NCBI GenBank assembly: GCA_003864495.1
Contig: ML133496.1
Location: forward strand, 255,122-319,121
Source: Nemopilema nomurai
Taxonomy: Eukaryota; Cnidaria; Scyphozoa; Rhizostomeae; Rhizostomatidae
Length of the DNA: 64,000 nt
Reading direction: 5' to 3'
The translations under genes were made by a program, and so were the position numbers. The notes beneath the pieces are model-generated. The model ran no database searches. It was not told the origin of the DNA and worked only from the letters and a program-made list of their open reading frames with translations. This document shows positions 11,801 to 22,136 of the stretch, in pieces (positions within the stretch are counted from its first letter, which is position 1; every line of letters starts with the position of its first letter).

Positions 11801-14800
11801 TCACTGGACTTCAAGTATTGCCACCCCCAATGGCCTGAGGAGAAGGCTTATCTCAAGAAAGAGACGGCGCGAATTCGCGACATGTCCGGTAGAAGCATTG
11901 GCGCATGGGCCTACTATGAATGGATCAATTTCCTTACGCTGATCGCCATCATTATCTCCCAAGGAATCACCTTTGTCAAGCCAAGCAAACAGTCAAAAGT
12001 GGCGATGAAGTTCTGTTACACTATCAATGTTTTTGTCATATGGCTCCGGCTCTTGCAGCCATGCAAAACAATTCGAGCTTTGTCTGGCCTAATTGTGATG
12101 CTAGGTAAGTAGATGTTTTGTCGCTTTTGAAGCAGCGCAGAAAAGCGTAAGTTCTCCCCTTACCGGTACACCTAGTTGATGCAGAAACACCCACTGTTGA
12201 CCATAAAACTAATTAGCAAAACTAACTCACTAAAAGATTTGATAACTATGAATTGAAAGCAAGGCGCGAGAAAAGGAAATCTCCTATTTTGGTTATATTT
12301 TCAGGTGACATAGCGAAGGGGAGTATTCAATACTTGTACATATTCATGGAATTCTTCGTGCCCCTGGTTACTGCCTTTTACGTATTGTTCGGAGGCCATG
12401 TCAATGCCCAGAAAATGAAGGCCAGTGGAGCTTCCGAGAATGATATCAAAAGCTTTGAAACGCTGGATGAAATGGTAAGCTCCTAGTGGTTTTGCACGTG
12501 TGACTTTTTATATAAAAGCATCACAATGAAGTGAGTTCTGTCTTATTGAGCTAGTGAAATCAAGAGTTATCATCCATCCGGGCTGAAATCTATCCGGGCT
12601 GAAATCCATCCGGGCTGAAATCCATCCGGGCTGAAATCTATCCGGGCTGAAATCCATCCGGGCTGAAATTTATCCGGGCTGAAATCTATCCGGGCTGAAA
12701 TCTATCCGGGCTGAAATCCATCCGGGCTGAAATCTATCCGGGCTGAAATCCATCCGGGCTGAAATCCATCCGGGCTGAAATCATCTGCCCAGCTTAAGGT
12801 TTGGGCAGATTGAAATCATTTATCCCTGAGAACTATCCAGACTTAAATCCATCATGATTGAAATCATCTATACAGACTAAAATTTATACAGATTGAAATT
12901 TAGCTAGATTGAAATCATCTGTCCAGATTGAAATCATCTGTCCAGATTGAAGTCGATCCAGTTTGGATTGAAATTTTTCCAGTTTGAAGTCTATTTTACT
13001 AGAAATCTACCTAGAAGTAGATAAAAGACAAGTTTGACCTTCTCAAGGCACACCCCCATGAGAATCTTGCCCGCAAGGAATCCTTTCCCGTAACAATTTA
13101 CTTCGTGATATTTATTTCAGGTTATGCTAATATTCTAGCCCAGTTGGCCGTTCACTTTGAACATGAAGCAGTTTGACGGTTTAACGATTTATATGAGACG
13201 GTTTTTTGATTTAGCTTATGCTTAAATTTCACAGAACCATTACAGTCACCGAAAACACGCAGCTGAACTTTCCTCTACGTATACATCTAGGCCTGCGTTC
13301 AATACTCTCACGTAGTACTCACGGCTTCAAAGACAGATGTTCTTTCTCTTGTTGCTCTTTCAGACATTCAACCTGGCGTGGGTGACCATGGGCGGACCCC
13401 TTTCAACCGGCCCCCTCGAGGCCGTCGACAAGAAGCTCGCAAATGTGATGGTTTCTCTCCTTTACGCGTTGATGAAAATCATTTCTGCCAATTTGTTCAT
13501 CTCACTGCTGAGTCATCTTTTTCAACGAACATACAACACCGCAAAAGCAACAGCTCTACTAGAAAGTGCCGACTACATAATTCAGGAGGAAAGCAATCTC
13601 GCTTGGAAGCAAGCAAAAAAGTGTAGAAAGAAAATGAGAATGGAATGCAGTCCTTTGGTAACATATTTTGTGGATATCTTTTTCGCGAAGTCTATATTGA
13701 AAATGCATTTACTGAGGGTCAAACAGCGTCCAACGTCGCGCAGAAATAAATGCAGATTGTCCTGCAGAGAGAAATTCTGGATTTTCTAAACAGAGTTTTC
13801 TTCATTTAGGAAACATACAACGCAGTATCATCCAGAACAAAGCAGACAGGAATAGAGTTGGAGACAATAATGAGCAGCATCTCGGAACAAACAAAAGCTC
13901 TTGACAAAGCCTTTAATAATAAAGAGAAAAAGGTGGTGGAAAATCAAGGACAGAAAGTGCTCCATTCTGCAAAGATCGTCGCAAAGTGTTTGGAAGACAC
14001 CGCCCAAATGCAAGAGGGAATTGAAAAAGAGTTTAAAAAGAAACTAGAAAAGATCAAGGAAAACCAAGCACAGATCAAATCTCTTTTAGCCAAACCAGGT
14101 ATCGATTCTCATTGTAACACTAGAGAACCTCGTTTACATCCCTCTTAACAGAGGCACATCAGTTTAGTCGACGTTTTCATAACGATATATCGCCCATCTT
14201 ACCATAGATTGTCAGTATTAAAGATTGATAGTCAATACCTATATTCGCGAAGCTAGACATTTTAAGAGTAGGAAACCCATCTTTCATCTGGTTCATTCCA
14301 CGTGCATTCGCAGCCCAAATGAAATCTCATTCTATCTTGCATGATTGATGCCCTAAACTAAAATAGGTTTGTCATTTTGTATCATTTCATTTCATGTCGT
14401 GCTCTTTCGCTTGATTTCATTGAAAGCTATTCCTTTTAATTTTCGTACCCCTTTGTGGTACAAGGTGGGCTAGTGGCAAAGGTTTAAAGGGTGAACCACG
14501 GGTGGAGGGGGTGCAACTCCCTTCTTTTCCTTGAGGATGGACTCATGTCACAGCCTCTCTCTGATTTACTCAGATAACATCAAATGTACGTCTGAATACA
14601 TTCATGCCCAAGCGATCCCCGTTTACATTATCTACGAAATGCGAGTAGTTGTTTCAGCCCAGTAATGGGCTCTTCTGGAAAATCATAATTTGTCCTTTTA
14701 CAGCATTTTGCTTCACTTCGAATTTTTAAATAATAATTGAAAAAATAACTTAAGTATCTCTAGTTAATACGAAATGTATGAAACTATCAGCTTGATTTTC

Positions 14801-14892
14801 CTTTTGCAGAGGTAACAAACTTCATTCTGAAAAGAAGTGGAAGAGGAAAAGAGACGAGAGATTTTGGGAGATCAGCATCAACGTCTCATTGA
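8898..14892 (+). CDS. TRPV-like ankyrin-repeat cation channel, copy 2
   Basis: Ten exons: 8898-9285, 9744-10064, 10543-10704, 11039-11277, 11372-11626, 11732-12104, 12305-12474, 13364-13657, 13810-14098, 14810-14892; 857 aa, all phases compatible. It is the divergent twin of the minus-strand gene: ankyrin repeats at about 160-345 (YGQTILHAIARDWHIDVAKF), six TM segments (S1 about 403-423, S2 436-455, S3 515-537, S4 545-579, S5 in exon 7, S6 660-687), then a coiled coil (about 735-830). The pore loop reads FNLAWVTMGGPLS, unlike both the other copy and the TRPV filter. The last exon is inferred from a good acceptor (TTTTGCAG) and from its likeness to the last exon of copy 1 (basic, Ser/Thr-rich end); otherwise translation would run 17 codons past the exon 9 donor. 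A membrane cation channel, possibly hetero-tetrameric with copy 1 (inference). Confidence 0.9.
12577..12783. repeat. 16-bp tandem array in TRP intron 7
   Basis: About 13 uninterrupted copies of the 16-bp unit ATCCGGGCTGAAATCY. More degenerate GAAATC-containing copies follow to about 12980. It lies entirely within the intron between exons 7 and 8 of the plus-strand TRP channel. Confidence 0.95.
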
Positions 14893-15637
14893 CAAATCGC
14901 TGCTGAAGAAAGAAAAACATTTCGAAGTAAGAAGCACGTTTCGAAGAAAGCAGCACATTTCGAAGAATGAAGCCCAAAAAGATCACCTCCTCAAAAAACA
15001 GTTGCTCAATCTGTAGCATTAATTGATAACCTGGTCACCCTGTAAGATGGTCACCCTAGAAGATGGTCCCCCTGTAAGATGGTCACCCTGTAAGATGGTC
15101 ACCCGCTTTGCTGCACTTCTGAACACCTACCCTGGAAGCTAATGACATATCATTTAACTTGGGTGATGGCTCTAGCCATCAAGTGATTGGTGCATTTAGA
15201 TGACCCCACTTCCGATCTACGTTGCATTTAACCACCAATTCAATTACTCTAGCGAAACTTCATTACTTTTTAAACACCTATGATCTGCATCAAATCAAGG
15301 TGTTGATTGGGAGGGGTGATTCATAAAAGGTCATCTAGCATTCACCCTGCATCTATAGCAGCACGTTCTAAGGAAATACAGAAGGAGAACCCGATTAAAT
15401 CAATCTACTAAATAGCAAACAAATGAATGCGATTGAAAAACATGCCGCATTATCAATTATATGTATTTGAAACAGCAGTACTTATTGGAAGAAATTACTA
15501 AAGCCTTTAGCTTGTTTCAGCCATACCAATTTGATTACATCGACAGCAGCTGATTACATCAATGTACAATGATCGTCAATCAAGTAAAAAATCAATCGTC
15601 AATTCTGACAGCCATCTGGCCTCGGATTAATTCATCT
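14893..15637. other. Spacer between convergent TRP copy 2 and GST genes
   Basis: This holds the 3' end of the plus-strand TRP gene and the 3' end of the minus-strand GST gene. A degenerate 16-bp tandem repeat (GATGGTCACCCTGTAA, about five copies) is at 15035-15105. No coding exon or clear AATAAA was recognised. Confidence 0.5.
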
Positions 15638-18600
15638 CTACTTAAACTTGGCAACTTTATTGTTGATCGGGCCTTTGAAGCACTTTTCAGATTTCAGGAA
15701 CTCGGCGATCTCTGGAACGTCCTGCATTGGCAAAACAACGCCTTGTTAACGGGACAGCATCTGTGAATCATTTTCTCGTGGACATCTACTCGATTAATAA
15801 ATCTATTGGCTGTTTTCAGATACAAGTGAAATTTAGGTGCAAGGTTGCAATTAAAGATAGGTCTTACATGCACGAGGGATGTGTGATAGGCAGAGCTAAC
15901 GAAAGGAAATTGTCGTCAATTCCAAACAAAATACTCGATTCGCAAGTCAATCTGTGGTCAGAAATGAAGTATCATTGGAAGACGTACGGTTGTGAATCAA
16001 ATAAAATAAAGTTGAAACGGTCTGAGACTGTGATACAATCTGGGTGGATGGGTAAAATGCTTGATCTACGTCGAGTTGGGTAACATGATGCATTACAACA
16101 ATAAACCAGTTCAAGTTGAAAAGAGCATATGCTTTTCAATAAATATCAGAAACAAACTTATTTCATTCAAAAAAGCGACATAATCAAAGATGGCGTGATA
16201 AAAAGTAATGGTGAATACCTCAAATCTCTTGAGAAATGCCTAAAATGCAAAACATGCAAGTTACTTTCACAATGCCACAAATTTGCCATTTTTTCAGTTG
16301 TTTCTGAATGGGCACCACAAATATAAATGGACCCCAGAATCACTTACATCCAGAGTAGAAACAAATAGAGTAGAAACAAATAAAGTAGTAACAAATAGAG
16401 TAGAAACAATTAGGGTAGAAACAAGTAGCATGATTTTTCAAGATGACCCACCAGCAGTTTTTCGTTTGGCTCCAACAACGATGCATCAAAAATTCTATGC
16501 TGATCAAGAAGTTCGTACATGACAAAATCCACCATTGTCAACTGAAAGAAAGGGAAGATTACTAAGGTTCTGAAGGGGTAGTCAAAATGTTGTGGTACAT
16601 GAAGATGCTTTAGAGACTAGGTACAACCAATGGAAGAGACATCTCACTTTATCACTGGCAAAGAATTTTCTTTCTCCGAGGAAGTTGTTGAACATCTTCA
16701 AAACAACTGCTACGTTCTTCTTGTAGCCTTCAACAAGGTTATCCTAAAAATGAGAAGTGTCAAAATAAGTTACCCAATTTATAAGCCTACATTTAAAAAC
16801 AGCATTCAAAGCAAATTAAATTCTCATTAATTGCCTTTCATTCCTTAAAAAGCCACAGCAAATCAGAAAGCCTGTTACTAACAGCTTCAAAGTAGCATTT
16901 TCAGTCGCTAGACCAACTAGGAAAAAGTTACAACCCTTTCATTTTTATTTGTAAAATCTCATTTTGATGATGTGACAAATATAAAACAATTCTATAGAAA
17001 ACTTTTTTCAAGCATGCAACAATACAAAAAACAATACCTACGTAATTTGGGTTGTAGCATAACCTTACAAATCCATTACGAAAATCCATAGCCTGCAAGA
17101 AATGGAAAGAAATGAAACTACCTCTGCAGGCAATCTCTCAAAAGAATGTGGGACAATATCTCATAAAATCACAGGACAGGCAAATTTCTCAACTCACCTG
17201 GTTCTCAATAAGATCAACTCTCCTTTTTTCATCATCCGTTTCTCCATCTTATAAACAACCAAGTAATTGAATAAATAAGAAAATTGGAAAGTCAGAAACT
17301 GAGAAACAACTTGACTACACAGCCTATGGAAGATAAATACTAAGTGATTTTTTAGAGCTTTCACATTCTCTACTTGACAGATTTTGAGCCTTTAACAGAT
17401 TACTTGCTAATAAGTGAAAAACAGTTTGTAGGCTGTAGGGAAAACAGTTTGTATAAAAAATATGAAACAGTGAAACAAACAACTTCTGTTACTGCTAGAA
17501 GCCTCATAGTCTAAAGTCAATTTTTATCACAATTTTGATCAAAAATGAAGAAACAAATGCCTTTTCAAACAGAGGTGTTGGTTAACTACAAGATGCTAGG
17601 CATGTAGCATGTAGCGAAAGATGTCTTTCATTATCACATTCAAGGGCATTATTTTGCCCTGCAACATAACAGTCAAATACCTAGCTTGAACTTTCGACCA
17701 AAATAGCGAAGAATCTGTAAAAAGAGCTTGAATATCAGAAACAATACTTATGAGGATAATATGTCTTAAGTGCTCTTTTTTGTAAATAGAAAGCAAAACA
17801 TAAAGATAAATTCAATGTAGAGCAAGGTGGTTGCATGACTTTGGACTCTCAAGGACCAATCACAAAGCACCTTACAACAGTAGTGGATCCATCCACCATT
17901 ATTCATATCAAGGTTGGTCACAAAACTTGGACCCTGTTTACATGAGACCGGTTTCAAAATGATCAGCATCCATATGAGTTCACTTCTTCCTGTACACATG
18001 AGACTGCTTCCAACATAGTTAACTTACCCATTCTGTTCACACGAGACCTAAACTTGAGATCATTGAGGCTAGTTTAGATTTGATTGCATCAATTTGCTTG
18101 TTGCTACAACCTAACAAAACACAGAGTAAAGATCACATGATATTTTGCAGTATTCTCATTGGCTAGTGAGGTGATCTCAAATTAGTACGGCTTGGCAGGT
18201 CTCATATAAACAGAACGCTTAAGTGAACTCAAATGGATACAGATCTTTGTGAGATCAGTCTCATGTAAATGGGGTCTTAGACAAATGTTGGGATGACTGA
18301 CAAGACAATGCCTGTTTATGCAGATTTACTTAATTCAGATTATTTTGAGACACCTTTCACTTTAATTTGGCAAAAAGAAAAAGAAGTTCAGACATACTGC
18401 ATTGCTCTGTGTAATCTTGACATCCCCATCAATGTAATATGGTAACTGAAAAAGATTAACAGCTTTAAAAATCAACAAACAGTTTGAAAGTATGAAATGA
18501 CAAGGATCCAAAGAATTAATAGATACCTAGTTGTAGGTTAAATAAAGAATATAAAAATCCTTGCCATTTCCATTTTGGTTTGAATTCCTTGAATATCTTA

Positions 18601-21223
18601 AACAATTTACCCAGATTTTATTTGCTTACATTTGGGAAATCAAGCCCTAGAGTGTCCTTTACAGAGGTCCAGCAAGATCTATCAAATGATGGTCCTAGGG
18701 AAAGACAAAAGAGCTATGAACAATTTGCTAATTTTTAGCATAAAATTTGATCAAATGTTAAAGTTTTCAGACACAATATATACCAGCCACAAAGCTGTTC
18801 AAGTTTGAAAAGGGTTACATTATCAATTAAACCTAAAATCAGAGATACCACAAGATTACCATCTTCCATTTCATAAGTTTTATCTTCAAAGTCTGTCTTG
18901 GTATAGCCAAGGATGAATCTCAATGGCTGTGCCAGCTATGTAAAAAAGGAGCAAACATTAGAAACAAATCCATACTAAAACCATAAGAACAAGGCTTGAG
19001 GTGCTCCATAAATGCAGCATGGTACGAGGATGGCTCAGTTGCAAGAGGGATGAATCACTTGCCCAAACTTTCACTCAGAGAAATGGGAGTTGCCAGCTTT
19101 CTGAAATTCCAGGCATTGAAATCACAAGGTTTGGTCACATAGACAGGAAGGACCAGGACACTGCTTGATAAGCATAAAGCATCTCAGTGTCCTAATTTCT
19201 ACATTGGGATGTTAGGTAGAAATAAATACAAAAAACTAAACTGATAAATATACAGTAGTGAGTTACCACTAAACCAATCGGTGCATCGCCATTGATACTA
19301 GCTGCATCTCTCGTTGTTAAAGGAAACTGAAGCATGCCTGCTTTCGTAATGTCTCTCTTGATAGAATCAACTCATTAACTGAGTGGTCATCTCATAAGAA
19401 TAAAATGGGTGCATATTCATGGGGCCCTGTTCACTGGTCTGCAGAGTATGGCAATTTTTGACTAGATATCTGGTGTACATAAGCAAAAAGCCTGGTGTGC
19501 ACCAGCTATTTCCCCTGTTGTGGTTAAAATTTGTAAATTTGAATTTCTTCTTTTTGTCTGGATCATTCCAATAGAAGTCTATTATCAATGTGGGAGACGC
19601 AATAAGACTGACGTCTGGGGATTTGTTTGGATATAAAATTTTGTCTCCAGCCTATTTTTTGTTAAGTAGGTAATCATTAAAAATATTTCATTCCAATGTC
19701 AAATAAGAACATTCGCACATTCATACGGAAAAGGTTGGCTCTAGGACTGTCACTCAAAACCTTTGGTAGCAAGTCTTCTGATTTAAGCAGTCAACCTCAC
19801 CAGTCTAGCATTATAAAATGAGTGAATATATAAAATCATAGCCCTGCTATTTTTCAAGGATACATTATTCATTAAATACATTTTGAAGTATACTATTGAA
19901 GATAGCGCAAGTTTTTATTTGGTTATTTGTCAAGAAAGATTCATGATATCTCAAATTGTTCATACCCAACTGTACTTGTTTTTATCAGCTGATATTTTCT
20001 ATGGGCCACACCCATCTTAGTTGCCACACCCAAAAATAGGCTTTGCAACAGGTTTTGTACAAAAATATTTCTGATGTGCCATGCCATACTCTGCAGACTG
20101 GCCTGTTCACCTTCCCCTTTTTGTGTACGAAGAATTGAGTACACTATGTAGTGGGTCGAGGGGAACGCATACATATATACCGTAAATCCTCGAATTAGCC
20201 CCCTGGGTGCTTATTTATTTTTGATATTTTTGGATGAGGGCATATTCAAGGGGGGGCTTATTCGAGGGGGGCTTATTCGAGGGGGGGGGCTTAAAAAATT
20301 ACCTGAAACATGCCACATAAAAAGATAATTTTTGAAAGTTCTTTCTTTTCATAATATAAAAAATAATCTAAGTATAAAGTAACATTTGATGAAATTATTA
20401 ACAAAAATATAGAATTTTGTGGTAATTCACTAAAATGCCAAAGGCAACCTCAGGAGACAAAAACCAACAAATCAAGGGAGGCTTATTCGAGGGGGGGGGC
20501 TTATTGAAAATTTGTAGTTCTAGGGTGGGGGCTTATTCGAGGGGGGGGGGCCAATTCGAGGATTCACGGTATATATATAGAGACCATCTTCCCTAGCTTT
20601 ATTGCTATGCAAGGCATGCTCATTTTTTTGTAATTACGGTACCGATTTCTATTGCTTGCGGCCACGAAATGATGCCGACTCAACGTCATTACGAAGTCAA
20701 CGATGCAAAAAAGTATTGTATCATTCATTGCCAGAAGGGGGTTGGCACAGCTTTTCGCAAAAAACAATCAATCATTTATAAGAGAAGATACAATCAACCA
20801 GGTGGTATTGTTCTGTGGAATCTATAAGCGAAATCGTGTTTGATTGGAAACTTATGATTCTACGCACTGGGAGAAGCCTCTAGAAACGTTAACTAGAACA
20901 GCTTCTACTGATAATGCGTACGCGTAGAATAGCATTTGGAACGCCCTGTGTTCAATGGGCGTAGCGGATGCCATGAAACTGCCGATAAAGCATCAACAGA
21001 GTAACGGCATTCTTCGTACACAGCGACAAGATACCGATGTTCTAGAAGCGCAGCCGTAGCACCACACGGGCCTAATTAGTATCATCAAACCGCTTGTCGC
21101 TCAATCGCTTAATCTGCACATTTATTCAAAGGAAACTTCCAATTTTCCTGGACCTTTTAGCACAAGGACACGAAAATATCCACTTACCCCTCTGATTTTC
21201 CAATAACCCAACGATGGCGCCAT
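15638..21223 (-). CDS. Mu-class glutathione S-transferase
   Basis: Eleven exons on the minus strand: 21223-21188, 18935-18860, 18694-18630, 18445-18398, 17714-17681, 17247-17198, 17092-17042, 16743-16648, 16541-16452, 16239-16219, 15721-15638; 216 aa, the usual Mu-class length, with every phase closing. It conjugates glutathione to electrophiles in the cytosol as a dimer. The start MAPSLGYWKIRG carries the catalytic Tyr7. The thioredoxin-like half has the LPYYIDGDVKITQSNA glutathione-binding strand with the cis-Pro and QSNA motif. The helical half includes LTMVDFVMYELLDQHRIF. The C-terminus ends KGPINNKVAKFK. Exon 1 is separated from exon 2 by 2.25 kb of MITE-rich intron, and one internal exon is only 21 nt. 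Confidence 0.95.
16219..16239 (-). CDS. 21-nt microexon of the GST gene
   Basis: The sequence between an ATTTTAG acceptor and a GTATTC donor encodes just AFLKRFE in phase 0. This is the expected Mu-GST segment (xAFLxRFE) between the preceding exon and the last exon. Without it the protein would lack seven residues of a conserved helix. Confidence 0.9.
16345..16430. repeat. 15-bp tandem repeat beside GST microexon
   Basis: About six copies of AGAGTAGAAACAAAT-like units in the GST intron, just downstream (in gene sense) of the exon 16541-16452 donor. It is low-complexity DNA with no coding content. Confidence 0.85.
17930..18276. mobile_element. MITE-like element in GST intron
   Basis: Inverted ends GACCCTGTTTACATGAGAC (17930-17948) and its near-complement at 18258-18276 (17 of 19 match) bound about 350 bp. 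Internal copies of related ACATGAGAC motifs form sub-palindromes. No coding capacity. Superfamily not assigned; I could not fix the target duplication. Confidence 0.6.
20174..20579. mobile_element. G-run-bearing MITE-like element in GST intron 1
   Basis: Ends starting TACCGTAAATCCTCGAATTA (about 20178-20197) match the complement of the right end (about 20550-20571) with two mismatches. The inside repeats a CTTATTCGAGGGGGG motif several times on the plus strand. Flanking DNA is an (AT)n tract, consistent with insertion into TA. No transposase. Confidence 0.7.
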
Positions 21224-21224
21224 C

Positions 21225-21267
21225 GTACCAGTGTTGCAAGAGTGACCAGTGTTGCAAGAGTGACCAG
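21225..21267. repeat. 18-bp duplication just upstream of the GST start
   Basis: Two exact copies and a partial third of an 18-bp unit (CCAGTGTTGCAAGAGTGA) lie immediately 5' of the GST ATG on the minus strand. They would fall in the 5' UTR or core promoter. Confidence 0.8.
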
Positions 21268-22136
21268 GGTTGCTCTCTCGGATTCATTGGGCGAGACAAT
21301 GGGGCTTCAAATTTCTGGACCAGACCTGTTGGCATGGCACTGTAGATATTGACCATTTCAAAGGCGGCATTACCCAATTGATGACATTGCACCAGTCACT
21401 CAATTTCTTTAGATATAACCAATAAATAGAAAACTCCTTGAGAGACACATCGTCAATTCGCTAAAACGCATTATAATTTGTAAAAAATGCCCAATAAATT
21501 AACCAATACAATTATTTATAACATGATCGAGAAATATCGATTTTCTACGGTAATAAGCCTGAATATGAAATTAAATGAGTTGTGTTTTCCAGACTGAATA
21601 TGAAATTAAAAATAAACAATTCTTTGAATGAACATGTACGGGTTTCTACAAAAGGACAGACAACAAAACAGCAGGAAATAAGCCAAAGACTTTGGGCTAT
21701 CTCTAGCTATCTCGTGCAAACAAACATGTATGAAAGAACAACGGTTTGATCATTACTTGAAGATTAGTTTTATACAACGAATTAAGTGGGTTTATTTCAA
21801 CGTTCAATTCAATTACAAAATAGTTTTCAAGTTTAAAATTTATCATTTCGATTGCATGCAAAACGTGAGGACTAGGAAATTGGTTTTCACCCATTATTTC
21901 CTTTGGTACACGATTAATCTCGAAAACTTAAGAGACTTGCAAAGGTGGGCCTTCTGTCTTGATCCGGCACTTGTCTTCTCAGTTCAACTGGCTTCCCTGG
22001 GTACCAATTTCCCGGGTTTATACCTGCCTGGTGATCAAATAGAAATTGTAAAGACATATTATTAGAATATGGCCAATGGCTACGAGCCTGGAATATAAAC
22101 AAAGTCATCCCCAGTAAACGCGATTCAACCGAACGA
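21268..22136. other. GST promoter side and receptor A 3' UTR
   Basis: Head-to-tail spacer. A minus-strand AATAAA at 21796-21791, about 340 nt past the receptor A stop, is a plausible poly(A) signal. The GST promoter should lie near 21270-21500. The plus-strand open frame 21730-22065 has no family resemblance. Confidence 0.5.

Noticed and set aside
12577..12783. CRISPR-like regular repeats
   Set aside because: Units are contiguous 16-mers without spacers, inside an intron of a eukaryotic gene.
19267..19385. Candidate first exon for the GST gene
   Set aside because: The minus-strand frame gives MAMHRLV and a stop; the exon at 21223-21188 encodes the true LGYWKIRG start and closes the model at 216 aa.
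19432..20101. Inverted pair around GTCTGCAGAGTATGGCA as a MITE
   Set aside because: Only about 17 bp match, the surrounding bases diverge at once, and no target duplication was found; evidence too thin for a feature.
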